64,000 nucleotides of DNA from CAZWRK01 sp964635875 (lineage in GTDB: Bacteria; Pseudomonadota; Gammaproteobacteria; Burkholderiales; Aquaspirillaceae): positions 59,027 through 123,026 of the forward strand of contig CAZWRK010000001.1 of assembly GCA_964635875.1 (NCBI GenBank), given 5' to 3'. Within the stretch, counting starts at the first letter, position 1, and each line of letters begins with the position of its first letter. The position numbers and the translations under genes were made by a program. Shown piece after piece: positions 7,624 to 15,052 of this stretch. The notes beneath the pieces were generated by a model. The model had not been told where the DNA came from and searched no databases. It worked only from the letters and a program-made list of their open reading frames with translations.

Positions 7624-8988
7624 ATGCACGCAGTTCGTCGTCGCAAGGGTCGCATCAAGCTCGGTGAGTCTCGTCGTATGTCTTCGCCGTCCAGTCAGCC
7701 GGTCTACGGTTCCGCCGGTATCCGGCAGCCGACCACTCCCAACTACATGGCCAACGCCCGCATTCCTACGCGGGACTTCACCGGGCTCTCCTCGGTAGCC
7801 GCTTCGGAGCTGCAGCATCTCGGCATCTACACCCGCATCCTGGTCGACATCGGCGAGACGCCCGTCGAAGCCTTCAGCCACGAGCTACCCACTTACTACC
7901 CGGGCTTCTGTTCGGGAGCCGTACGGCACGCCAACCGGCGTTGCCGCATTCTGTACGTCCCGGGCATGATCGATCGGTGGGAACCGTTCTATCGCAAGGA
8001 GCTGCTATCGCCTTGGCATTACTACGGCGATCGGGTCGAACGTCCGTACGCTTTGCACGGCGGTTACGCCATTATCGGCGGACATGCTTCCCTGGGCGGT
8101 AAGCAGCTCATTCCCATGGGCAATGCCGAACCGGGCTGCCCGTACCACGAATTGCTGCCGATTCCCACGAACCACGATTACGGCTGGGAGCTGACGGACC
8201 ATTTGGTCCCGTACATGTACGCCACGCTCGAAGCACGGCTGTGCGGGCATATCGACACCCAGTGGAGCCGGGAATGGAAGTCGTGGTACCAAGGCGAATG
8301 GGTCGGTATCAACGCCCTCGTGTTCACGCCGGGCGTCAACCTCGGGAACCTGAACGCCCAGATGGCTTGGTTCTGGCTTTCGGCCCTGTTGATGGACGGT
8401 TCGACGCTCTACGCCTCCCTCAATAGCCTGTCTCCGCCCGTCATCGCAATGAACGGGATTCGTAGCAGCTTTCAGGCGGTCGGAACGGACCTGATATCGC
8501 TCCGTATGGCGGCCGTGTCGATGGGGAACCAGAACGGGCGGCAAGCCTTTCTGCAGATGATCGATCGCGTCGTGGTGCGGCTGGTCAAAGACGCAATCGA
8601 CGAGGCTTGGATGCGACGGCGAGATAATGAGCAGACCGGCGTGGTCTTGAACGAGCGTTTGCGCGGCTTGCGGGACAGTTTCCGCGAGGTCGTCCGCATG
8701 ACGCTGGTCGACACCCTGCGAAACCCGGTAGTGGCTCCGCGTTACGAGGGTTTGTCGCTGGTGGTCTGCCGGGAGACCGGCAACGTCGAGGGCATACGCT
8801 TCCCGGACGGCCTGGAGCTGCTCGAAGACTCGATTATGCGGATGCCGCGGCGTCCTGGGGAGCCGGATCGACTGGGGCAGCCGGTTCCGGCGGAGTCTGC
8901 TCCTGCGGCGGCTGGGGGGCGGAATCCACGGACAGTCGATCTACCCGACCAAGCAGAAACGCCGGTTTCAGGAACCACGGCAAGCTGA
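7624..8988 (+). CDS. Unknown 454-residue protein, lone rightward gene
   Basis: ATG at 7624 follows CACAGGCTACC. The protein has a basic N-terminus, a Tyr/Trp/His-rich central domain (for example MIDRWEPFYRKELLSPWHYY) and a helical, Arg-rich second half. The last 50 residues are Pro/Ala/Gly-rich. Because its strand differs from its neighbours, it must have its own promoter. Its final 155 bases overlap the minus-strand gene at 8834-9484 tail to tail. No family is recognised; a structural role is possible. Confidence 0.7.
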   Translation: MHAVRRRKGRIKLGESRRMSSPSSQPVYGSAGIRQPTTPNYMANARIPTRDFTGLSSVAASELQHLGIYTRILVDIGETPVEAFSHELPTYYPGFCSGAVRHANRRCRILYVPGMIDRWEPFYRKELLSPWHYYGDRVERPYALHGGYAIIGGHASLGGKQLIPMGNAEPGCPYHELLPIPTNHDYGWELTDHLVPYMYATLEARLCGHIDTQWSREWKSWYQGEWVGINALVFTPGVNLGNLNAQMAWFWLSALLMDGSTLYASLNSLSPPVIAMNGIRSSFQAVGTDLISLRMAAVSMGNQNGRQAFLQMIDRVVVRLVKDAIDEAWMRRRDNEQTGVVLNERLRGLRDSFREVVRMTLVDTLRNPVVAPRYEGLSLVVCRETGNVEGIRFPDGLELLEDSIMRMPRRPGEPDRLGQPVPAESAPAAAGGRNPRTVDLPDQAETPVSGTTAS

Positions 8989-9484
8989 TCGCCGGGTCGG
9001 CCGAGTGCAGCAAGCGAGCACGCCACGTCTCGTACCACTTCGAGCGTTGGACGAGGGCCTTGTGGATCAGCTCGGCGATCTCTTCCAAGCGGTCGTCGAA
9101 GCGTTGGAGCTCGTGGGCCGCCTGCACCGTGATGCTGTTGCAGCCGCTGCGGGCGATCTCGTCGAAGGCCATCCAGTAGCTGGTCCGGATGTTCATCAGG
9201 CTGATGAGCGTGGCGTGGTTGTTGGCTTTGCGGCTCTTGCGGACCGCCTGCTCGATCAGGTTGTTCTGCTGGATCATGCCCAGGGCGCCGATCAGCTGCC
9301 CGCAGGCCAGATACGCCGTGGTCGGGCTCATGGTGATCGGCGTCTCGGGATTGACCGAGAGCGGGTTGTTGAACATCCGCATGCAGCCCAGCGAGGCCGC
9401 CAAGCCCAGAGCCGCTTCGCCGGCCGAACGCATTTCATTGCGGAGCAGATCGTGAACTTCCTGGGCGGGCGACGAGATGGGCAT
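8834..9484 (-). CDS. Unknown helical protein (216 aa)
   Basis: I chose the ATG at 9484 because GGAGAG lies just upstream; the frame is open further but without support. The protein is almost all alpha-helical (SSPAQEVHDLLRNEMRSAGE and on), with a Pro/Gln/Ala-rich last 30 residues. That tail is encoded antisense to the end of the plus-strand gene at 7624-8988, an overlap of 155 bases. Confidence 0.6.
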   Translation of the reverse strand: MPISSPAQEVHDLLRNEMRSAGEAALGLAASLGCMRMFNNPLSVNPETPITMSPTTAYLACGQLIGALGMIQQNNLIEQAVRKSRKANNHATLISLMNIRTSYWMAFDEIARSGCNSITVQAAHELQRFDDRLEEIAELIHKALVQRSKWYETWRARLLHSADPAISLPWFLKPAFLLGRVDRLSVDSAPQPPQEQTPPEPAAPVDPAPQDAAASA

Positions 9485-9523
9485 TGCGGCTCTCCGGTGA
9501 GGGTAAAGGCCGCAGTATAGGTC

Positions 9524-9571
9524 GCTGATAGCTAAAGAAAAGGGGCGAGGCCGGCTTGCGCCGGCCCGCCC
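9524..9571 (-). terminator. Rho-independent terminator with TAGCTATCAG tail
   Basis: A GC-rich stem (9543-9571, GCAA tetraloop, one bulge) is followed on the minus strand by TTTTCTTTAGCTATCAG. It ends the leftward transcript of 9609-9905. The tail sequence recurs at 13518 and 21975. Confidence 0.75.
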
Positions 9572-9587
9572 TGTTTCTAATAACTGG
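9572..9587 (+). repeat. Dispersed TGTT-N6-AAC element
   Basis: Exact TGTTTCTAATAACTGG, the same 16-mer as at 9919 and 41941. It lies between the stop of 9609-9905 and that gene's terminator hairpin. Confidence 0.6.
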
Positions 9588-9608
9588 CGACACGCTCCGA
9601 CCACCGCG

Positions 9609-9905
9609 CTAGAACAATTTGTGTCCACGACATCTCAAATCGGCCCACGTAGCGACAACATGCAGTTCGACCCGCGACATCTGTCGAACCGGCATTTTGT
9701 CCAGCTTTTCGCAGAAGTCGCGTACTTCGTTCATGAGTACGCGGAACGAAACAGCATGACCGCTTCGAGATTCTGTTTCCTCGTCCGTGTCCATCGCCAT
9801 CTTCAAATCGTTCTCGGCGTACGTCAGTCGACGCAGCACCTCAGAGGTCACGTCATCGCGACCAACCAACTCCGCTGCCAGCGTTTCGTCGATCAACATA
9901 TCCAT
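9609..9905 (-). CDS. Small helical protein (98 aa)
   Basis: ATG at 9905 is preceded by AAGGAACC next to a copy of the dispersed 16-bp element. The protein is acidic in its first half (VGRDDVTSEVLRR, DTDEETES) and basic at its end (LRCRGHKLF). It is the last gene of a leftward cluster of small genes and is followed by a terminator. Function unknown. Confidence 0.55.
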   Translation of the reverse strand: MDMLIDETLAAELVGRDDVTSEVLRRLTYAENDLKMAMDTDEETESRSGHAVSFRVLMNEVRDFCEKLDKMPVRQMSRVELHVVATWADLRCRGHKLF

Positions 9906-9918
9906 GAGTTTGGTTCCT

Positions 9919-9934
9919 TGTTTCTAATAACTGG
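9919..9934 (+). repeat. Dispersed TGTT-N6-AAC element
   Basis: Exact TGTTTCTAATAACTGG between the stop of paralog 1 (9943) and the start at 9905. On the minus strand it merges into the AAGGA ribosome binding site of the next gene. Confidence 0.65.
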
Positions 9935-9942
9935 CTGCACGC

Positions 9943-10359
9943 TTACGCGAAGACTTCGTCCGGCCGCAGGCAGTGCACGAGCAAGCACCGCGCGGCGAAC
10001 GGCAGTTCGCACGATTGGTTGTCGCTCGGATTTAGGTCGAGCTCGGGAATGTTGCCAAAGTCGAACATGGTGATAAGCAGCTGCAAGACGCGCGGCATCA
10101 GGAAGTGTTCCTTCCCCGGGAGCGTGTTCCCGTGCGTATCCTCGGGCAGTACGAGCCTTGCCCTGGCGGTGCCGACGAACACGCGGAAGTCCGGTTGTAC
10201 GGCGAGCGACAGGTAATCGGACACCAGACACCGCGTGCAGTCGTTACGTTGACTGCGGAGCCCCAGCCCCACCATCTCGTCGAAGAGTTGCTGCAGGGTC
10301 TTCTGGGACGCTTCCTGCATCTTCGCCTGCAGTGCGTCCCGTGCTTCTTCATACGTCAT
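9943..10359 (-). CDS. Tandem paralog 1 of a CxxCLV protein family (138 aa)
   Basis: First of three tandem paralogs. Shared features with 10381-10794 and 11158-11577 are MTYEEA (two copies only), TLQQLFDEM, CxxCLV (here CTRCLV near residue 42), RARLVLPEDT, the LPxVLQLL-type helix and MFDFGNIPELD. A single CxxC could be a redox pair or half of a zinc site. Start ATG at 10359; AGGGA upstream overlaps a copy of the 16-bp element. Family and function not recognised. Confidence 0.6.
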   Translation of the reverse strand: MTYEEARDALQAKMQEASQKTLQQLFDEMVGLGLRSQRNDCTRCLVSDYLSLAVQPDFRVFVGTARARLVLPEDTHGNTLPGKEHFLMPRVLQLLITMFDFGNIPELDLNPSDNQSCELPFAARCLLVHCLRPDEVFA

Positions 10360-10372
10360 GGGCTTGGTTCCC

Positions 10373-10388
10373 TGTTTCTATTAACTGG
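10373..10388 (+). repeat. Dispersed TGTT-N6-AAC element
   Basis: Exact TGTTTCTATTAACTGG, identical to 15884-15899. On the minus strand it contains the TAA stop of paralog 2 and leads into the leader of paralog 1. Confidence 0.65.
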
Positions 10389-10794
10389 CCAGCGTGTGCG
10401 GCGAGTTGACGTCGTAGCCAAAGCGCATCCGAATACGCTCGCCGAACGGCAACTCGTTTCCGCGGGCGTTGTAGGGGTAGGCGTCGAGTTCCGGAATGGC
10501 GCCGCAGTCGAACATGTAGACGAGCTGCTGCAGCACGAACGGCAACCGCAAGTGTGCACTCACCGTGGCGTGCTTGTCGACGGGCACCAGCCGTGCGTAA
10601 TCGCAGCCGACGATGACGTTGAAGTTCGGCAGGAAGTCTTGGTTGAGGTACTCGGCCACCAAGCAGGTGGCGCAGTTGCTGCGCTGGCACTTCAGCCCCA
10701 GCTCCACCATCTCGTCGAACAGTTGCTGCAGAGTTTTCTTGGACGCCGCTTGCAGCTTTACGTACAGGGCGGCGTACGCTTCTTCATACGTCAT
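10381..10794 (-). CDS. Tandem paralog 2 of a CxxCLV protein family (137 aa)
   Basis: Start ATG at 10794 (MTYEEAYAAL) has AGGTGAG upstream; the frame is open to 10869, but the paralog alignment begins here. It aligns along its whole length with the 138-residue neighbour: TLQQLFDEMVELGL, CATCLVAEYL, YARLVPVDK, FVLQQLVYMFDCGAIPELD. An inverted copy of the 16-bp element lies just upstream. Confidence 0.6.
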   Translation of the reverse strand: MTYEEAYAALYVKLQAASKKTLQQLFDEMVELGLKCQRSNCATCLVAEYLNQDFLPNFNVIVGCDYARLVPVDKHATVSAHLRLPFVLQQLVYMFDCGAIPELDAYPYNARGNELPFGERIRMRFGYDVNSPHTLAS

Positions 10795-10828
10795 GCGCTC
10801 ACCTGGAAAGTGGTCACGTACGGATTCT

Positions 10829-10844
10829 CCTGTTAATAGGAACA
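10829..10844 (-). repeat. Dispersed TGTT-N6-AAC element, inverted copy
   Basis: Minus strand reads TGTTCCTATTAACAGG, 35 bases before the start of paralog 2. It is one of two clear copies in the opposite orientation. Confidence 0.55.
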
Positions 10845-10905
10845 ACAGTGCGGTTGCAGTCACGTGCACTACGCGTAGCCGGTCGATAGGGTTCTGGCGG
10901 TTCAG

Positions 10906-11085
10906 TCATACGTAGCCGCAAAGCACGGCGACTGCGTCGTTGACATCGCGGCGCGTTAAAAACCCACCGCCATAACCGACAATCCCGCGAATGTCGCCAG
11001 TCGACACGTCGCTCTTGTGCCGGTCCTGGTAGCGGATTTCCGAGCGGGCGTCCGACACGCAAACACCGACTATGCCTACCGGCAT
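10906..11085 (-). CDS. Small glycine-rich protein (59 aa)
   Basis: The frame MPVGIVGVCVSDARSEIRYQ ... GYGGGFLTRRDVNDAV ... is compatible with a small globular protein lying between two paralog genes. I chose ATG at 11085 (AGGTTG upstream). The start codon sits in an 8-bp hairpin, so translation may be controlled. The longer reading from 11130 has no ribosome binding site. Confidence 0.45.
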   Translation of the reverse strand: MPVGIVGVCVSDARSEIRYQDRHKSDVSTGDIRGIVGYGGGFLTRRDVNDAVAVLCGYV

Positions 11086-11088
11086 AGT
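11069..11088 (-). promoter_or_regulatory. Hairpin that hides a start codon
   Basis: ACTATGCC-GGTA-GGCATAGT is a perfect 8-bp stem with a 4-nt loop. It contains the ATG of the 59-residue ORF, which would be masked when folded. Confidence 0.45.
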
Positions 11089-11157
11089 GCAACCTGCGGA
11101 CGATGCGCGAATAGTCCCGCCGAGAAGCACATACTAAATCGCGAGAGCTGAGCTGAC

Positions 11158-11577
11158 TCACCCGAGCACCTGCTCGAGATTGAGCTTGAAGCGTTCGAGG
11201 CGAACCGCCATCGGCGTCCCGATGTACTTGATGCCGGACGGTTGGGCCTCGAACTCGTACAGGTAACCGAAGTCGTACATCCGGACGATCTTGGCGAGGA
11301 TCTTCGGCAGGATGAAATGATCATCGGCCGCCGGAGGTACTTCGAAGCGATCTTCGGGATGCAGCAGCATCGCCGAGTCTTGCAGGACGCGCACGAAGAA
11401 CGGACTCAGCTTCGCCGCCTTCGTCAGCCACAGGGCCACGAGGCATTCGCGACAGCGTTGTACCGTACCTTTGATCTGCATCTGCTCGAACTCGGCGAAC
11501 AGGCTGTTGAACGTGCGACCACGGGTTTCCGTGAGCTTGTCACACAGACGTTCGCGAGCGGTTTCTCGGTTTAACAC
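11158..11577 (-). CDS. Tandem paralog 3 of a CxxCLV protein family (139 aa)
   Basis: A GTG start at 11577 gives 139 residues, matching the other two paralogs. Shared positions are CRECLVALWL, MLLHPEDRFE, FILPKILAKIVRMYDFGYLYEFE and the segment IKGTVQRC. It overlaps the upstream 83-residue gene by 38 bases. A degenerate copy of the 16-bp element (CGTTTCTAATGGTTGC, 11584-11599) lies just before the start, as for the other paralogs. More diverged than copies 1 and 2. Confidence 0.55.
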   Translation of the reverse strand: MLNRETARERLCDKLTETRGRTFNSLFAEFEQMQIKGTVQRCRECLVALWLTKAAKLSPFFVRVLQDSAMLLHPEDRFEVPPAADDHFILPKILAKIVRMYDFGYLYEFEAQPSGIKYIGTPMAVRLERFKLNLEQVLG

Positions 11578-11791
11578 GGATGGCGTTTCTAATGGTTGCC
11601 AAGAAATTCGTAAGGCGTCGCCAGAAGCGGCGATACCAGGGCAGCGGGGTCGGCGGAGTGTCCGCCAGTAGCACCAACTGCTTGTAAACGGATTCGCCGA
11701 CCGCCATGACACAGGGCTTACCGTCGATGACGACATTGACGAAGTACCGCTTCTTCGTCGGCGGTAGCATTTCTATCCGCGTGTTACTCAT
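11540..11791 (-). CDS. Small protein with basic C-terminus (83 aa)
   Basis: Begins MSNTRIEMLPPTKKRYFVNV, a beta-hairpin-like half (FVNVVIDGKPCVMAVGES). It ends in an Arg-rich amphipathic tail (WYRRFWRRLTNF ... RVKPRNRSRTSV) that could bind nucleic acid or membrane. Its ATG overlaps the end of 11784-12059. Function unknown. Confidence 0.55.
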   Translation of the reverse strand: MSNTRIEMLPPTKKRYFVNVVIDGKPCVMAVGESVYKQLVLLADTPPTPLPWYRRFWRRLTNFLATIRNAIRVKPRNRSRTSV

Positions 11792-12059
11792 AGTGTTTTA
11801 GCAGCACTGCTCGCACTTCGTCGTAGATCGTAGGAGCGTACAACGCGCAGTGTGCGATGTAACCGGGGCGGTCGATGTCGTTGACGATCGCCTGCAGGAC
11901 TTCTGCGTAAAACTCCCGCACCAAGTCGTTGGCATATCGTTCGAACCGCGCTTCACCGTCGACCCGCAGCTCGCACCGCTCCATGGCATCGTTAGCCAAT
12001 ACCTGCAGATCGCTCCGCAGCTTGTCCATGCGGACATTCAAATCAGCAAGCGTCTTCAT
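11784..12059 (-). CDS. Small helical protein (91 aa), first gene of a leftward group
   Basis: MKTLADLNVRMDKLRSDLQV begins a heptad-like helix, so it may form a coiled coil. A GCGTCATAT promoter-like motif lies 37 bases before the ATG, making this the likely first gene of a leftward transcript that includes the three CxxCLV paralogs. Function unknown. Confidence 0.6.
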   Translation of the reverse strand: MKTLADLNVRMDKLRSDLQVLANDAMERCELRVDGEARFERYANDLVREFYAEVLQAIVNDIDRPGYIAHCALYAPTIYDEVRAVLLKHYE

Positions 12060-12089
12060 ATCGCACCTCGTAGGGATAGAAACGGACCC

Positions 12090-12104
12090 TACTCGATATG
12101 ACGC
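12090..12104 (-). promoter_or_regulatory. GCGTCATAT promoter-like motif
   Basis: Reads GCGTCATATCGAGTA on the minus strand. It is one of three copies of the consensus GCGTCATATYSRGTR, each 35-55 bases before a leftward gene after a short non-coding gap. No TTGACA-like -35 was seen. Confidence 0.5.
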
Positions 12105-12119
12105 ATTTTACCCCGAAAC

Positions 12120-12419
12120 TTAGAGCGTGAAGTGTACCTCGATTTCCGCCAGTCCGTCTCCCAGCACGACGTGTTGACTTGCACACGTCCACGAGAGCGG
12201 ATTGCCGCTGGCGGGATCGACGCGCATGGCGTCGTAGTTACGGACACCGGCAACGTAATCGGTCAATCGCCGATACTGTTCCCCGGTCGCCCACTGCAGA
12301 ATCTGGGTATTCAGCGCTAAGCGTTCAAGGCGCGCGGCGTCCCGGACGGCGGCCGCCCAGAGGTCGTAGAGCCGATTCGGTCCGCGGGGCGTGCTGCAGA
12401 AGTGGTAGTCATGTGACAT
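12120..12419 (-). CDS. Unknown small protein (99 aa)
   Basis: MSHDYHFCSTPRGPNRLYDL is followed by a helical region with QYRRLTDYVAG and an amphipathic C-terminal strand (GLAEIEVHFTL). It overlaps the end of 12317-12970 by 103 bases in another frame. Both frames remain open, so one of the two ends may be wrongly placed. Confidence 0.5.
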   Translation of the reverse strand: MSHDYHFCSTPRGPNRLYDLWAAAVRDAARLERLALNTQILQWATGEQYRRLTDYVAGVRNYDAMRVDPASGNPLSWTCASQHVVLGDGLAEIEVHFTL

Positions 12420-12970
12420 AGGATCGCCGTATTGAGTCGAAGGTGTTGGCGACGTCGGTCACGCTGCGTGAGCGGGCGAGGTGACTCCAGCAGCGACGGC
12501 AGCAGCACCATGCTGTGCGACCAGCTACCGCGTACCGGCCGTTCGTACAGCGAGGGTTCGGTGATCTGGAAGCCGTCGGCCAGTGCTGCCAAGGCTTCCT
12601 CGTGCGTCCGAATGATCCGCGTCTCGCGGTTGCGTACCTGTCGGAGAACGTCCCGCAGACTTTCGACCGTCAGCTCGGGTTGAGGTCTCGCCGGGACGGT
12701 GAAACAGTAATCGCGAGTGTTGAACAGCTCGAGCGGTATCGAGACTTCGCTCATCAACCGACTCGTCGTGGCGACGTACTCGCGAAGGTCTCGCGACGCG
12801 TGTTCACGATGCGTCACCGGGTCGAACCGCGGTGGTCGCGTAATGTCGAGAGCGTGAGCCAGAAACTGATCGTTATTGCGGTTGGGCGGCGTTAGCCAGT
12901 CGAGACGCATGGCGTCTCGAAACGGCGTGCTGCCCGGCGACGGTATGCTAGCTATCAGTTTCCGGGGCAT
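12317..12970 (-). CDS. Unknown protein (217 aa)
   Basis: Charged, mostly helical protein (for example VESLRDVLRQVRNRETRIIR). The first 180 residues look genuine. The last 34 are encoded within the next gene in a different frame and are Thr/Arg/Pro-rich, typical of overprinted sequence. The start overlaps the acetyltransferase stop by 23 bases. Confidence 0.5.
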   Translation of the reverse strand: MPRKLIASIPSPGSTPFRDAMRLDWLTPPNRNNDQFLAHALDITRPPRFDPVTHREHASRDLREYVATTSRLMSEVSIPLELFNTRDYCFTVPARPQPELTVESLRDVLRQVRNRETRIIRTHEEALAALADGFQITEPSLYERPVRGSWSHSMVLLPSLLESPRPLTQRDRRRQHLRLNTAILCHMTTTSAARPADRIGSTTSGRPPSGTPRALNA

Positions 12971-13433
12971 TTTCTTTATCTATCGGACGACGCCAGAGCA
13001 TGCGGTAAACCGTATCGCCGCTCCGTTTTTCGACGTTCACGGCCCGTACGCCCATCGTACGGAAGAAGAGCTGCGCGTCGAGATTCAGCTCGGGGACGGG
13101 CACTTCAATTCGCGTCCGATTGGGTGTTGATAGCACCTTTTCCTTGAGGCGGTTGAAGAGCAAGGCGCCGATCCCCTGCCGGCGGCGATCGCCGACGACG
13201 GCGAGATTATGCAGGACGATTTTGGTGCCCGCAACGGCCCAGATCGAATAGCCTACAAGCCGATTACCGTCGTAGGCGCCGGTACCGAAGAAGTCCGGCG
13301 CTTTCAGAATCTGGGTCATCTCTTCCGCGGTCCAGGGCGTGCGGTACGCGGTCGACTCGATCGCCATGATCTCGTCGACCTGTTTGACGCCAAGCTGGCG
13401 GAATGTCAGTGGGAAGGTGGGTATCGTCGTCAT
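12948..13433 (-). CDS. GNAT-family acetyltransferase, RimI-like
   Basis: 161 residues with the GNAT layout: N-terminal MAIESTAYRTPWTAEEM, as in RimI-type enzymes, the strand IVLHNLAVVGDRRRQGIGALL carrying the acetyl-CoA loop (RRQGIG), then a C-terminal ELNLDAQLFFRTMGV segment. It would transfer acetyl from acetyl-CoA to a protein N-terminus or other amine. ATG at 13433 has GAGGAG nine bases upstream. Substrate unknown; phage GNATs may modify host proteins or toxins. Confidence 0.75.
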   Translation of the reverse strand: MTTIPTFPLTFRQLGVKQVDEIMAIESTAYRTPWTAEEMTQILKAPDFFGTGAYDGNRLVGYSIWAVAGTKIVLHNLAVVGDRRRQGIGALLFNRLKEKVLSTPNRTRIEVPVPELNLDAQLFFRTMGVRAVNVEKRSGDTVYRMLWRRPIDKENAPETDS

Positions 13434-13517
13434 GACGGTGGGCTCCTCATCCTTGAGTAGGCTGGGCGTTATTGTCCCAGTCTGCGGGAGCCGCCGCAAT
13501 TGCGCATCTCACTGCTT

Positions 13518-13569
13518 GCTGATAGCTAAAAGAAAGAGCGAGCACCCGCATTGAAGCGGGTGCTCACTC
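13518..13569 (-). terminator. Rho-independent terminator with TAGCTATCAG tail
   Basis: A 14-bp stem with one mismatch (13536-13549 with 13556-13569) and a 6-nt loop is followed on the minus strand by TTTCTTTTAGCTATCAG. It ends the leftward transcript whose last gene is 13575-13814. Confidence 0.8.
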
Positions 13570-13574
13570 GTCGA

Positions 13575-13814
13575 TCAGTTGATGCGTATCGACGTCAAAC
13601 CGCGATACGAGATCAGGATCGTCGTCGTATCGTTCGGACAGATGCCAACGATGTTGGCCCATTCGACGGTCGCCGACATCTTGGGGTTACCACAGCTGCG
13701 AACCCAAAGCTGATCGTGCTGGTCGTCGTAACCGATGACCGTTGCGTACTGATCATTGTCCGGATTGAACGAAGTCATTCCGGCACGCACGAGCACCCGC
13801 ATTCCAATCAACAT
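13575..13814 (-). CDS. Small beta-rich protein (79 aa)
   Basis: I chose the ATG at 13814 because GAGGG precedes it; the open frame further up is a shadow of 13826-14368. Short alternating strands (ATVIGYDDQHDQLWVRSCGN, TTTILISYRG) suggest a small SH3-like beta barrel. It ends a leftward group and is followed by a terminator. Confidence 0.55.
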   Translation of the reverse strand: MLIGMRVLVRAGMTSFNPDNDQYATVIGYDDQHDQLWVRSCGNPKMSATVEWANIVGICPNDTTTILISYRGLTSIRIN

Positions 13815-13825
13815 GTTTCCCTCGG

Positions 13826-14368
13826 TTACTTGTTGTGCCAAATCCAGGTAGCACAGTGCAGCCGCCAGCCATTGCTGAGTTCGTGCTGCAGCAGCATCAG
13901 CGAATTCGAACCGTCGCTGGTACGTGTCCCTTCGGTATAACCCGAGCCGAGCCACGCACGATGCACATGAGCGATCTCGGTTCCGTCGAGCATCTCGCCG
14001 GACAGAGCCTCGCGATCGAACGTGAAGGTATCGGTGAAGAAGTCGAAGGGGTAGCCGCGGGGCATCTTCACTTCGACCATTTCGGGCGTCGTAATCAAAA
14101 TCGGCACGGAGCCGAAGTAGGCGTGCTCGGTGTACGGGCACGTCCGTAACAGCGCGGGGACCACGAAGCTCGTATCGATGCCCAGATCGCGGCAATACTG
14201 CCACGGCCGCGGTCCGAGCAATCCGCCATACGGCAGCAGCTCCGACTTGGTGATCGAACGCAGATATCGCTGCTGGTTCTCCTCGGTATCGCCGACCAGG
14301 ATGTCGCCGTACTTGGGCTTAAAGCGACGCTCTTCGGGAATCTCAAGAATCGAAATACATGTCGTCAA
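13826..14368 (-). CDS. Unknown protein (180 aa)
   Basis: Mixed alpha/beta protein with a Pro-rich central section (SVPILITTPEMVEVKMPRGY) and a Trp-rich end (GWRLHCATWIWHNK). The ATG overlaps the last codons of 14343-14984, so the two are coupled. No family is recognised. Confidence 0.55.
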   Translation of the reverse strand: MTTCISILEIPEERRFKPKYGDILVGDTEENQQRYLRSITKSELLPYGGLLGPRPWQYCRDLGIDTSFVVPALLRTCPYTEHAYFGSVPILITTPEMVEVKMPRGYPFDFFTDTFTFDREALSGEMLDGTEIAHVHRAWLGSGYTEGTRTSDGSNSLMLLQHELSNGWRLHCATWIWHNK

Positions 14369-14984
14369 TGTTCAGCCCTTTCTTAGCAAGGTCTTCTTTC
14401 TCCTGCAGGAAGTCGCGCGAGCCGTCCACAGACTCGCCTTCTTGCAAGTATTTGGGATTGTTGAGCACCACGACGTGGTACCAGTCTTTGCCGACGTGAA
14501 AATCACCGACTTCGAAGATCCGCCGTAGAGCGATTATGCCCTTGGCACCTTTGGTCTGCGCACCCGCCAGCACTTTCGGACCGTTGTGCTTAAAGCGGAT
14601 CATCAGTTCGTTAGGCGAACCGATTGGTAAGCGGGGTTCACGCCATTGTCGGCGATATCGCCAGCACCGCATCTTTGCGTCGGCGAACCACTCGGACATC
14701 TCCGTCTGATTCGCAAAACCCCATCGCTCATAAAGCGAGGAGTGGAATTCCGTGAGCAGACAGGTCGAGTTCAGGAACTGCAGCACGATGAACTTCGGAT
14801 GGTTGTAGCCGCGATAGTGGAGCCCACGCCACAAGTAGCACAGGGCGTAACGTCTGATCGCTCGCGTCCCCATGCCGATCAGTTGCTCGGTGACGTTCAA
14901 TTTGTCGGTGAAGGTGAACTCGCACTCTGTTCGAGTCAATGGGCGCAGCGGCGGCTGCAGGATGCAGAACACGCGTTTAGCCAT
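14343..14984 (-). CDS. Unknown protein (213 aa), first gene of a leftward group
   Basis: ATG at 14984 has CGGAGGA upstream. The protein has an Arg/Tyr/Trp-rich middle (RCWRYRRQWREPR) and an acidic, Lys-rich C-terminus (FLQEKEDLAKKG). A GCGTCATAT motif 45 bases upstream marks it as the head of the group that ends at 13575. Function unknown. Confidence 0.6.
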   Translation of the reverse strand: MAKRVFCILQPPLRPLTRTECEFTFTDKLNVTEQLIGMGTRAIRRYALCYLWRGLHYRGYNHPKFIVLQFLNSTCLLTEFHSSLYERWGFANQTEMSEWFADAKMRCWRYRRQWREPRLPIGSPNELMIRFKHNGPKVLAGAQTKGAKGIIALRRIFEVGDFHVGKDWYHVVVLNNPKYLQEGESVDGSRDFLQEKEDLAKKGLNIDDMYFDS

Positions 14985-15022
14985 GGCGTCCTCCGGGATA
15001 AGAAAGCCTGCTAGGAGGCCAC

Positions 15023-15037
15023 TACCGGATATGACGC
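15023..15037 (-). promoter_or_regulatory. GCGTCATAT promoter-like motif
   Basis: Reads GCGTCATATCCGGTA on the minus strand in the 68-bp gap upstream of 14343-14984. Matches the copies at 12090 and 24293. Confidence 0.5.
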
Positions 15038-15052
15038 AAAAACGTCGCCACT

